A DNA stretch of 64,000 nt from Lachnospiraceae bacterium (GTDB lineage Bacteria > Bacillota > Clostridia > Lachnospirales > Lachnospiraceae): NCBI GenBank assembly GCA_015057455.1, contig SVEH01000013.1:1-64000 (forward strand). The letters run 5' to 3'. Every line of letters begins with the position of its first letter. Position 1 is the stretch's first letter. Positions 9,241 to 17,759 of this stretch are shown here, piece after piece. The position numbers and the translations under genes are program-made. The notes below the pieces were generated by a model that was not told the origin of the DNA, searched no databases, and saw nothing but the letters and a program-made list of their open reading frames with translations.

Positions 9241-9320
9241 ATATACTATAGTTTAATGAGAGTAGTTCTTTTAAAGAGAACTATTTAAGCTAAAAGCACT
9301 CATTAAATTATAGTATATAT
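9241..9320. repeat. Dispersed palindromic element, copy 1
   Basis: Arms 9241-9260 and 9299-9318 pair over 20 bp with one G-T wobble. The interior holds a second hairpin (TAGTTCT/AGAACTA). The element lies between convergent genes. The arm core CATTAAATTATAGTAT and an internal AGCTAAAAGC are shared with the elements at 21923-21982 and 51252-51398. It may also act as a bidirectional terminator. Confidence 0.8.
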
Positions 9321-9387
9321 TATTTTGTTATCTGTTATAAAATTAATATTCCATGTAATATAAACTATAAACGAAACATAAGAAAAA

Positions 9388-10662
9388 TTATTCCAATTCC
9401 ACTAAAACCTTTTCAATTCTATTCTTGTCTAATTTCTTAACTGTATAGGTTACTCCCTCGTGTGAAAGTTTTTCACCTTCAAGTGGAATATGAGAGAGTA
9501 GGAATAGTATATGTCCTGCAAGTGAATCATAGCTATCTGATTCTAATGATAAGTTTAATGTTTCATTTATATCTTCAAGTTTAGCAGAACCATCTATTAT
9601 AAATTTCTTATCTGTTATTGATTTGATTAAGTCTTCTTCATCGTAGTCATATTCGTCTCTGATTTCACCAACTATTTCTTCAATTAGATCTTCCATAGTG
9701 ATAAGACCAGCAGTTGATCCATATTCGTCTAAAACTATTGAGATAGGTATAGAATCTTTTTTCATTTCTACAAATAACTCAGAAGTTTTCTTGAATTCAA
9801 ATGTGTAGTGTGGCTTACGAATAAGTTCTTCTATATTAAAATTCTCTATATCTTTTTGATAGAAAAATATATCCTTTAAATTAATAATACCGATGATATT
9901 ATCCTTTGAGTCTTTATATACTGGCATACGAGAAAACTTATCTTTATTAAATGCTTCCATAAGTTCTTCGTATGTTGCATCAGCATCGATATAGCATATA
10001 TCGATTTGAGGAACCATAATATCTTTTGCTACTGAATCACCAAAATCAACTATATTAGTTATCATTTTACGTTCTTCACTTTCAATAACGCCTTCTTCAT
10101 GACTTACATCAACTATGGCACGAAGTTCTTTTTCGGTAATTAACGCAGTTTCTACATTCATATTAACGCCAAGTAATCTAAGTAATAAGTTGGCAAGACT
10201 ATCAACTATAAAACATATAGGTGTAAGTATGTATGATAATCCATTAATATATTTTGCATTTTTTAATGCAATTTTTTCTGCGTTAATAGTAGCCTTTGAT
10301 TTTGGAGTAATTTCACCAAATATTAAAACTAAAAATGTTAGTACACCAGTAGATAAACCTGCACCAACAGATGCAGCATCAGGTACGTTATGTCTTGAAC
10401 ATAGAGTTGTTGCAAATACAGTTGCAATTGATGATGCAGATATGTTCACAATATTATTACCTACTAAGATTACACTTAGCATTTTTGAAGGGTTTGATAA
10501 TAGTTTATCAACTATTAATGCTGATTTATTACCCTCATCACATAATTTTTTGATTTTGATTTTATTAACTGTAGTAAGTGCTGTCTCTGAAGAAGAGAAA
10601 AAGCTACTAAGGTATAATAGAATAATTAAAACTACAGACATAAGAATGTCACTCAGTTCCAA
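9388..10662 (-). CDS. CNNM/CorC-type protein (DUF21, CBS pair, CorC_HlyC domain)
   Basis: This 424-residue membrane protein has an N-terminal DUF21/CNNM region with four hydrophobic segments (about 8-185), containing SSSETALTTVNKIK. A CBS-domain pair follows (about 205-325, MVPQIDICYID and EYGSTAGLITMEDL), then a C-terminal transporter-associated domain (about 340-420). Family members are linked to magnesium or cobalt efflux; 'hemolysin' is a historical name. The start is a TTG at 10662 with AAAGGAG 11 nt upstream, and no ATG in frame is better placed. It is convergent with the Fic gene. Confidence 0.9.
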   Translation of the reverse strand: MELSDILMSVVLIILLYLSSFFSSSETALTTVNKIKIKKLCDEGNKSALIVDKLLSNPSKMLSVILVGNNIVNISASSIATVFATTLCSRHNVPDAASVGAGLSTGVLTFLVLIFGEITPKSKATINAEKIALKNAKYINGLSYILTPICFIVDSLANLLLRLLGVNMNVETALITEKELRAIVDVSHEEGVIESEERKMITNIVDFGDSVAKDIMVPQIDICYIDADATYEELMEAFNKDKFSRMPVYKDSKDNIIGIINLKDIFFYQKDIENFNIEELIRKPHYTFEFKKTSELFVEMKKDSIPISIVLDEYGSTAGLITMEDLIEEIVGEIRDEYDYDEEDLIKSITDKKFIIDGSAKLEDINETLNLSLESDSYDSLAGHILFLLSHIPLEGEKLSHEGVTYTVKKLDKNRIEKVLVELE

Positions 10663-11090
10663 TGTTAAATCAACTCCTTTTATTATAATAGTTTAATATA
10701 TATTTAAATTATTATAACTGTTAGCAAAATTAATTACAAGAAGAAATTATAAAATATTGGTAAAATTTGGAAAAACACTAATTATGGGTGTAAATTATGA
10801 CGAAAACTAATATGCCTTTTGTTAAATCTATGTAAAATGCAATTATTAGTGAAAATTTGGTTGTATTTTTTAGATTTTAATGTACAATGTAAAATGGACG
10901 AAAAATTGGACTTGTATTATTTGGAGCTATTTTATACATAATATAATAGTTTAGAGGACATAATCATAATAATTGTAAAAGATAAAACAATAAGCAAGTC
11001 ATATTAAGCAAGTCATATAATGCATAAGGCATAAAATGATAACTAATAAGTATTATCGTCTAAAAATTAAAAAAATATGGAGGTTTAGTT
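10663..11090 (+). other. Upstream region of the decarboxylase operon with a 14-bp tandem duplication
   Basis: This 428-bp AT-rich divergent region separates the CNNM gene from the carboxyltransferase gene. TATAAT at 10942-10947 with a weak TTTGGA 16 nt upstream is a possible promoter. A perfect tandem duplication, TAAGCAAGTCATAT at 10991-11004 and 11005-11018, lies in the predicted leader about 75 bp before the ATG. Adjacent direct repeats of this size can be regulator sites. No reading frame or stable hairpin was seen. Confidence 0.4.
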
Positions 11091-12485
11091 ATGAGCAATA
11101 ATAAGCATTGGTCTGCAAAAGAAAGAATAGAATATTTGTTAGATGAGAACAGTTTTGTAGAAATTGGTGCACTCGTAACAAAGAGGAATACAGATTTTAA
11201 TCTTTCTCATTCAGATGCTTTATCTGACGGTGTAGTTACTGGATATGGAGTTATTGATTGCAATCCAGTATATGTTTATAGCCAAGATATATCTGTGCTT
11301 AACGGTACCATTGGTGAAATGCATGCAAAGAAGATAGCATCCTTATATGAGATGGCTATAAAGGTAGGGGCACCTGTAATAGGTATACTTGATTGTGGAG
11401 GCCTTAGATTAGAGGAAGCTACTGATGCACTTGCTGCGTTAGGTAGTATTTATACTAAGCAAATTAAGGCATCAGGTGTTATTCCACAAATTACTGCAGT
11501 TGTTGGTAATTGTGGTGGTGGTGAAGCTATTATTAGTTCACTAAGTGATTTTACATTTATGACAAAGGAAGATTCTAAGTTATTTGTAAATTCACCTAAC
11601 ACTATTAAAGGAAATCATGAATCAAAGGTTAATACTGCTTCAGGGCAGTTTAAAGCAGAAAGTGGTAATGTGGATTTCTTATGTGAAGATGAAGAGGATT
11701 TATTTGCAAAGGTTAGAGAGTTGGTTACTTTATTACCAACTAATAACGAAGATGATGCTTCATATGAGGAATGTACAGATGACATAAATAGAGCAAGTAA
11801 TATTGAGAATGAAGCAGATGCTTTATCAGTATTACAAGCGGTAGCTGACAACGGACATGTTGTTGAGATTAAGAAAGAATTTGCACGTAATATGGTAACT
11901 GCATTTATTAGATTAAATGGAAGTACTGTAGGTGTAATTGCTAATAATGATAATAACAAGCTTACTGCTAATGCATGTTGCAAGGCTGAAAGATTTGTTA
12001 AGATATGTGATGCATTTAATATTCCACTTGTAACATTTACATCAGTTACGGGATTTAAATCATGCATCAATGGAGAGAAGAGAATTGGATATAATGTTGC
12101 AAAATTAACTTATGCATTTGGAGATGCTACAGTTCCTAAGGTGAACGTTGTTGTAGGTAACTCATATGGAAGTGCATATGTTGCAATGAATTCAAAACAT
12201 ATAGGTGCTGATATGGAATTTGCTTGGCCAGATGTTGAAATTAGCACTATGGAAGCAACTATGGCTGCTAAGATAATGTGTGCTAATGAAAAGGACGCAG
12301 CAGTTATTGATGAGAAGGCAGAAGCATACGCTAAGTTGCAAGCATCTAGTGAATCAGCTGCAAAACGTGGTTATGTTGATGGAATTATTAGTCCAGAAGC
12401 AACTAGAAAGAACCTTATTTATGCATTAGAGATGTTATTTACAAAAAGAGAAGATAAAATTAGTAAAAAACATGGGACTATTTAG
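11091..12485 (+). CDS. Acyl-CoA-type carboxyltransferase subunit (MmdA/PccB-like)
   Basis: This 464-residue protein has the two-lobed crotonase-like fold of the acetyl/propionyl-CoA carboxyltransferase family. The first lobe shows GAPVIGILDCGGLRLEEA and NCGGGEAI; the second shows VGNSYGSAYVAMNSK and FAWPDVEISTM. In methylmalonyl-CoA decarboxylase and related enzymes this subunit moves CO2 between an acyl-CoA and carrier biotin. It is shorter than classical MmdA (about 510 residues) and its substrate cannot be assigned. Start: GGAGG, 7 nt before the ATG. It opens a tight operon with OadG-like, biotin carrier and beta-pump genes (gaps of 12-27 nt). Confidence 0.85.
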   Translation: MSNNKHWSAKERIEYLLDENSFVEIGALVTKRNTDFNLSHSDALSDGVVTGYGVIDCNPVYVYSQDISVLNGTIGEMHAKKIASLYEMAIKVGAPVIGILDCGGLRLEEATDALAALGSIYTKQIKASGVIPQITAVVGNCGGGEAIISSLSDFTFMTKEDSKLFVNSPNTIKGNHESKVNTASGQFKAESGNVDFLCEDEEDLFAKVRELVTLLPTNNEDDASYEECTDDINRASNIENEADALSVLQAVADNGHVVEIKKEFARNMVTAFIRLNGSTVGVIANNDNNKLTANACCKAERFVKICDAFNIPLVTFTSVTGFKSCINGEKRIGYNVAKLTYAFGDATVPKVNVVVGNSYGSAYVAMNSKHIGADMEFAWPDVEISTMEATMAAKIMCANEKDAAVIDEKAEAYAKLQASSESAAKRGYVDGIISPEATRKNLIYALEMLFTKREDKISKKHGTI

Positions 12486-12497
12486 GAGGTAGATTAA

Positions 12498-12794
12498 ATG
12501 GAGACAGCTTTAATTAATACCTTATTAGGAATGGGAACAGTTTTTGTAGCTTTGATTCTTATATCATTTATTATTAGTTTATTAAAACCTTTATCAGATA
12601 TGATATTAGGAGTGAATAAGAAAAAAGATACAGTTGTTGTAACTGAACCTGTTGTAGAAACAGAAGTTTATGAAGATGTAGATATGGATAACGAAACTGA
12701 ATTAGTAGCTGTTATTACAGCAGCTCTTATGGCTAGTATGTCAGGAGAAACTAATGATGGATTAGTAGTTAGAAGTATAAGAAGAAAAAGATAG
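12498..12794 (+). CDS. OadG-like gamma subunit of a sodium-pump decarboxylase
   Basis: This 98-residue protein has one N-terminal membrane helix (about 8-30, LGMGTVFVALILISFIISLL). An acidic linker follows, then a short helix VAVITAALMASM and a basic tail, the usual layout of OadG/MmdD subunits. These subunits tether the carboxyltransferase to the membrane beta subunit. It lies 12 nt after the carboxyltransferase gene with an AGGAGG site. Confidence 0.82.
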   Translation: METALINTLLGMGTVFVALILISFIISLLKPLSDMILGVNKKKDTVVVTEPVVETEVYEDVDMDNETELVAVITAALMASMSGETNDGLVVRSIRRKR

Positions 12795-12811
12795 ATAATG
12801 GAGGAATAATC

Positions 12812-13174
12812 ATGAAATCATATACAATTACAGTTAATGGAACAGCTTATGAAGTAACTGTTGAAGAGAATGGCGCAGGAGCAGCTACTACAGCAGCAAC
12901 AACTAGCGCACCAAAGGCAGCTCCTAAGAAGGCAACACCAAAAGCATCAGGAAAACAAGGAAGTGTAAAGATTAACTCACCTATGCCAGGTAAGATACTT
13001 AGCATTAAGTTAAATGCAGGAGCTACAGTTAAAAAAGGTGATGTAATTATGTTATTAGAAGCAATGAAAATGGAAAATGAAATCGTTGCATCAGAAGATG
13101 GTGTTATCGCTAGCATTAACGTAGCAGTTGGTAACGAGGTAGAAGCAGGAGAAGTTCTTGCAACCCTTGAGTAA
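12812..13174 (+). CDS. Biotin carboxyl carrier protein of the decarboxylase complex
   Basis: This 120-residue protein has an N-terminal strand region, an Ala/Pro/Lys-rich flexible linker (about 22-50), and a C-terminal biotinyl domain (about 51-120). The motif EAMKMEN places the biotinylated Lys at 86. It would shuttle CO2 between the carboxyltransferase(s) and the membrane beta subunit. The biotin ligase is not in this window. It is the only carrier in the cluster, which matters because two carboxyltransferase genes flank it. Confidence 0.93.
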   Translation: MKSYTITVNGTAYEVTVEENGAGAATTAATTSAPKAAPKKATPKASGKQGSVKINSPMPGKILSIKLNAGATVKKGDVIMLLEAMKMENEIVASEDGVIASINVAVGNEVEAGEVLATLE

Positions 13175-13201
13175 TAACACCCGTATAGGAGAGATGAAAA
13201 A

Positions 13202-14329
13202 ATGGATATGATAATGAATACATTAAAAAACCTTATTGACCAAACGGCATTTGCTAATTTGGTATGGGGAAATTATGTAATGATTTTAGTTGCATGTATA
13301 TTTTTATATCTTGCAATAAAGAAAGAATATGAGCCATTATTATTGGTTCCTATAGCTTTTGGTATGTTATTAGTTAATATATATCCACCTATTATGGAAG
13401 AGGGAGGTTTATTACATTACTTCTTCTTATTAGATGAATGGAGTATATTACCATCACTTATTTTCTTAGGTGTTGGAGCAATGACAGACTTCGGTCCATT
13501 GATTGCTAATCCAAAAAGCTTTTTATTAGGTGCAGCAGCACAATTTGGTATATATTCAGCCTATATTATGGCGATTTTAATGGGATTTAATGGTAAGGCA
13601 GCAGCTGCAATATCAATTATTGGTGGAGCAGATGGTCCTACATCAATATTCCTTGCTGGTAAATTAGGACAAACTGCATATATGGGATCAATTGCAGTAG
13701 CAGCATATTCATATATGTCACTTGTACCAATTATTCAGCCACCAATTATGAGATTACTAACAACTGAAAAGGAAAGAAAGATAAAAATGGAACAATTAAG
13801 ACCAGTTTCTAAATTAGAAAAAATCTTATTCCCAATCGTTGTTACAATAGTAGTATGTATGATTTTACCAACAACAGCTCCACTTGTAGGTATGCTTATG
13901 TTAGGTAACTTATTTAGAGAATCAGGTGTTGTTAAACAGCTTACAGAGACTGCATCTAACGCATTGATGTATATAGTAGTTATTTTACTTGGTACTTCAG
14001 TTGGTGCAACAACATCTGCAGAAGCATTTTTAACTAAAGAGACTTTGAAGATTGTTGCACTTGGATTAATTGCATTTGCAGTTGGTACAGCAACAGGAGT
14101 TTTATTTGGTAAAATAATGTGCAAGTTAACAGGTGGTAAGGTTAATCCACTTATCGGTTCAGCTGGTGTATCAGCAGTTCCAATGGCTGCAAGAGTTTCA
14201 CAAAAAGTTGGTGCAGAATATGATCCAACAAACTTCTTACTAATGCACGCAATGGGACCAAACGTAGCAGGTGTTATTGGTACAGCTGTTGCAGCAGGTA
14301 CATTTATGGCTATATTTGGTGTGAAGTAG
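13202..14329 (+). CDS. oadB: Sodium ion-translocating decarboxylase beta subunit
   Basis: This 375-residue polytopic membrane protein belongs to the OadB/MmdB/GcdB family. It has about nine hydrophobic segments and the family motifs GVGAMTDFGPLIANP, IIGGADGPTSIF (the Asp needed for sodium coupling) and MGPNVAGVIGTAVAAG. It decarboxylates carboxybiotin and exports Na+, conserving the energy as a sodium gradient. It lies 27 nt after the biotin carrier gene. The length matches the family. Confidence 0.92.
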   Translation: MDMIMNTLKNLIDQTAFANLVWGNYVMILVACIFLYLAIKKEYEPLLLVPIAFGMLLVNIYPPIMEEGGLLHYFFLLDEWSILPSLIFLGVGAMTDFGPLIANPKSFLLGAAAQFGIYSAYIMAILMGFNGKAAAAISIIGGADGPTSIFLAGKLGQTAYMGSIAVAAYSYMSLVPIIQPPIMRLLTTEKERKIKMEQLRPVSKLEKILFPIVVTIVVCMILPTTAPLVGMLMLGNLFRESGVVKQLTETASNALMYIVVILLGTSVGATTSAEAFLTKETLKIVALGLIAFAVGTATGVLFGKIMCKLTGGKVNPLIGSAGVSAVPMAARVSQKVGAEYDPTNFLLMHAMGPNVAGVIGTAVAAGTFMAIFGVK

Positions 14330-14478
14330 ATTTAATTACGAATATAAAAACAATAGAAATTATGACAAAATGATGATTGGAATTGTATACTTATAGAATA
14401 GTATAGTTTAAAATAGAACAGTTCCAATAGATAAATAATTATAAATGAGTACGATTAAGCGTACAGAAAGAGGTAATT

Positions 14479-15891
14479 ATGGCTAATATAAAGGCAAAAC
14501 CAGTTAAGATTACTGAGACTATTTTGCGTGATGCTCATCAATCACTTATTGCAACAAGAATGAAAACAGAGGATATGCTACCAATTATCGAGAAGATGGA
14601 TAAAGTAGGATATAATTCAGTTGAGTGTTGGGGTGGAGCTACATTTGATGCATCACTTAGATTCTTAAAAGAAGATCCATGGGAGAGACTTCGTAAATTA
14701 AAAGATGGTTTTAAAAATACAAAGTTACAGATGTTACTTAGAGGACAAAACTTATTAGGATATAGACACTATGCAGATGATGTAGTTGAATATTTTGTAC
14801 AAAAGTCTATAGCTAATGGTATTGATATTATAAGAATATTTGATGCCTTAAATGACTTAAGAAATCTTGAGTGTGCTGTAAAAGCAACTAAGAAGGAAAA
14901 TGGTCATGCACAAATAGCAATTTCATATACATTAGGTGATGCATATACAACTGATTATTATGTAAATATTGCTAAAAAGGTTCAGGAAATGGGTGGAGAC
15001 TCATTATGTATAAAGGATATGGCAGGATTATTAGTGCCATATAAGGCTACAGAGCTTGTAAGTGCAATTAAGGGAGCTGTAGATATTCCACTTCAATTGC
15101 ATACACACTATACAAGTGGTGTTGCTGCAATGACTTATTTAAAAGCAGTAGAGGCTGGATGTGATATTATTGATACAGCTATGAGCCCATTTGCAATGGG
15201 AACTAGCCAACCAGCTACGGAAGTACTTGCAGAAACATTTAAGGGAACAGAATATGATCCTGGATTTGATCAAAATCTATTAGCAGAGATTGCAGAGCAC
15301 TTTAGACCACTTAGAGATGAAGCATTACAAAGTGGATTACTTAATCCAAAAGTAATGGGTGTTGATATTAAGACATTATTATATCAAGTTCCAGGTGGTA
15401 TGTTATCAAACTTAGTATCTCAATTAAAAGATGCTCATGCAGAAGATAAATATTATGATGTGCTTAACGAAGTTCCAAACGTAAGAAAAGACTTTGGTGA
15501 GCCACCACTAGTTACACCATCAAGCCAAATCGTTGGTACTCAAGCAGTACTTAATGTATTAAATGGTGAGAGATATAAGATGATTACAAAAGAAAGTAAA
15601 GCTCTTCTTAAGGGTGAATATGGTCAAACAGCTAAGCCAGTTAATAAAGAAGTTCAAAAGAAAGCAATTGGCAATGAAAAACCAGTTACATGCAGACCAG
15701 CTGATTTATTAAAACCAGAGCTTAAGACAATAGAAGAAGAGATGAAGATGTATAAGCAACAAGATGAAGATGTATTATCATATGCATTATTCCCACAAGT
15801 TGCAACTGAGTTCTTCCAATATAGAGAAGCACAACAAAAGTCAATAGATGTATCTGTTGCAGATAAAGAAAACGGAGCATATCCGGTATAG
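14479..15891 (+). CDS. oadA: Oxaloacetate decarboxylase alpha subunit / pyruvate carboxyltransferase
   Basis: This 470-residue protein is a DRE-TIM-type carboxyltransferase of the pyruvate carboxylase/OadA family. It has TETILRDAHQSLIATRM at the N-terminus, the metal and active-site segments CIKDMAGLLVPY and LQLHTHYTSG, and DTAMSPFAMGTSQPATE. It takes CO2 from oxaloacetate to biotin, giving pyruvate. There is no fused C-terminal biotin domain, so it must use the separate carrier at 12812. It is 149 bp from oadB, so it is either the operon end or has its own weak promoter. A strong terminator follows. Confidence 0.92.
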   Translation: MANIKAKPVKITETILRDAHQSLIATRMKTEDMLPIIEKMDKVGYNSVECWGGATFDASLRFLKEDPWERLRKLKDGFKNTKLQMLLRGQNLLGYRHYADDVVEYFVQKSIANGIDIIRIFDALNDLRNLECAVKATKKENGHAQIAISYTLGDAYTTDYYVNIAKKVQEMGGDSLCIKDMAGLLVPYKATELVSAIKGAVDIPLQLHTHYTSGVAAMTYLKAVEAGCDIIDTAMSPFAMGTSQPATEVLAETFKGTEYDPGFDQNLLAEIAEHFRPLRDEALQSGLLNPKVMGVDIKTLLYQVPGGMLSNLVSQLKDAHAEDKYYDVLNEVPNVRKDFGEPPLVTPSSQIVGTQAVLNVLNGERYKMITKESKALLKGEYGQTAKPVNKEVQKKAIGNEKPVTCRPADLLKPELKTIEEEMKMYKQQDEDVLSYALFPQVATEFFQYREAQQKSIDVSVADKENGAYPV

Positions 15892-15894
15892 TAT

Positions 15895-15929
15895 AAAATA
15901 ATAGGCCCCTATCAGGGGCCTATTATTTT
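15895..15929. terminator. Bidirectional terminator between oadA and the GGDEF gene
   Basis: A perfect 16-bp stem (15895-15910 with 15914-15929) has a 3-nt loop and a GC core AGGCCCCT. It is flanked by A4 and T4, so it can work for both converging transcripts. Confidence 0.92.
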
Positions 15930-15953
15930 GAGTTAACGCTCAAATTAGGTGTT

Positions 15954-17708
15954 TTATTTAGAAGTTCCTTTTATTTCTGCTTTATGTTTGTACATTAATG
16001 AATCTGATTTCTTTAGAACATCATCTAATGTAACTTTTTTATTTCCTTCTGATGCATCATAGTATGCACATCCGTATGCTATTGACAAATTAAATGGGTT
16101 ATTTGGATTTGAATTAAATTCCTCTAATTTATCTTTAAATAGTGCTTCACTTATTCTAAATATTTTTTCCGCATCTTTTGTATCAATTAAAGCTGTAAAT
16201 TCGTCGCCACCTATACGATATACTGATGAAAATTCAGATTCAAATGCAGCACTTATTGTGTTGGCTGCTGCTATAATTAATTCATCACCAGCTGTATGAC
16301 CTAATGTATCATTTAATTGTTTTAGGTTATTAACGTCAAATGAGACTATTCCAACATATGTGTGTTTTTCTAAATGATTCTTTATATTATCAAAATCTCT
16401 AACAAATGCTGTTCTATTAGCTATATTAGTTAAATTATCTTTATATGCTAGCTTCCTTGTAAGTTCTGAATCATTAAGTTGTTTGATTATATCAAATAAG
16501 TTATGTGATGCAAGTAATCCAAGATAAATAATAACGAATATTACGGAGTATCTTGTAAATATACCTACATTAACTTGGTCACCATTGTAGAATAGTATTA
16601 AGTCAAATATAACGCCGATTATTAAGAAACCTACAATAAAGAATGTAGTAATCATAAAACCAAGGCGGTTTTTTTCTTTACGCATCTTAAATAGGTTTAT
16701 ACCACCATTAAGATGTGCGACTGTTAATGTATATATTAATGTAAAAATACCTATTCCAAGTGCAAGGTGAGTTAATTTCAATGTTTCATGATAGTCTTGC
16801 AAATCTGTTAACTGTAATACTGTAGCTATAAAATACAAGAACAAAATTGCTGAACCTGCAATTTTTATAGGCTTGTCTTTCTTTATTCCAAACGTTGAAC
16901 GAACAAAGAATAGTGTTTGATAAGGTATTAGGAATAATCCTACACATGATACATATTGTACTGCTTGAGATGTTCCAGGGAACAAAAATTCTACAATGTG
17001 AGTAGAGAATAAACACCATACAGCCATATGAGTTGCAAATAAACCTATGTGTAGTAATGTATGTTCCTTTAGTGGTTTTGCTATATTAATATAAATATCT
17101 GCTGCCATAAATAAAATACCTAAGAATAAAGTAATAATAGTGGCTAGAATGGATACTATATTATTTGTTAAATATTTCATAATATATGTTCCTGGATTAC
17201 CAACATACATATTCTCAATATAGCAAGAAGAATCATTATAGCAAAGTTTTACTTCCATACGAAGTTCTTTTCCAATATCTTCTTTTTTAAATTTATAAAA
17301 AGACCAAACCGAGCCCGCTGATTTACAAGAAAAAAGCATTTCTTTGTAAGGGGTTGTTAAAACTGGTTTATTATCAATATATAGTGTGATAATACTACTT
17401 AAACTTCTAAAGCATATAGAGTCACCAGGTTTAACATCGTTACCTATTTTATGATATAACATTTGAGTTTGATTTTTTTGAAATGATTCATTTTTAGTAA
17501 AGTAGTTTAGTGTAATTGGTTCCTTTTTTGAATTATACCAACCTACATTAAAATCTATAAGGTCATCGTCAGCTTGAATGGAATTAGCATGAGAATTACG
17601 AAGAATTCCATTATAACAAATACCTATAAAACATGAAGTTGTCATAATTAAAAATATTATATATACAATATTAAGGGATTGATTCCAATTCAATCTTATT
17701 TTCTTCAT
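15954..17708 (-). CDS. Membrane diguanylate cyclase (GGDEF) with extracellular sensor and seven-helix region
   Basis: This 584-residue protein has an N-terminal membrane helix (about 12-33) and an extracellular domain (about 40-175). Seven or so membrane helices follow (about 180-405), an arrangement like 7TM-DISM receptors. The GGDEF domain (about 420-580) has an intact active site YRIGGDEF and substrate motif FDVNNLKQLNDTLGH. It should make cyclic di-GMP. No RxxD inhibitory site is present five residues before GGDEF, so product inhibition at that site is not expected. A GGAGG site precedes the ATG. Confidence 0.88.
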   Translation of the reverse strand: MKKIRLNWNQSLNIVYIIFLIMTTSCFIGICYNGILRNSHANSIQADDDLIDFNVGWYNSKKEPITLNYFTKNESFQKNQTQMLYHKIGNDVKPGDSICFRSLSSIITLYIDNKPVLTTPYKEMLFSCKSAGSVWSFYKFKKEDIGKELRMEVKLCYNDSSCYIENMYVGNPGTYIMKYLTNNIVSILATIITLFLGILFMAADIYINIAKPLKEHTLLHIGLFATHMAVWCLFSTHIVEFLFPGTSQAVQYVSCVGLFLIPYQTLFFVRSTFGIKKDKPIKIAGSAILFLYFIATVLQLTDLQDYHETLKLTHLALGIGIFTLIYTLTVAHLNGGINLFKMRKEKNRLGFMITTFFIVGFLIIGVIFDLILFYNGDQVNVGIFTRYSVIFVIIYLGLLASHNLFDIIKQLNDSELTRKLAYKDNLTNIANRTAFVRDFDNIKNHLEKHTYVGIVSFDVNNLKQLNDTLGHTAGDELIIAAANTISAAFESEFSSVYRIGGDEFTALIDTKDAEKIFRISEALFKDKLEEFNSNPNNPFNLSIAYGCAYYDASEGNKKVTLDDVLKKSDSLMYKHKAEIKGTSK

Positions 17709-17759
17709 ATTTTACCTCCAAAAATGTGATGTAAAAACTCAATTTCATAAAATAATTCA

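Noticed and set aside
10115-10696. 193-codon plus-strand frame opposite the CNNM gene
   Set aside because: Shadow of the DUF21/CBS gene, which has clear domains and a ribosome site; no start signal on this strand.
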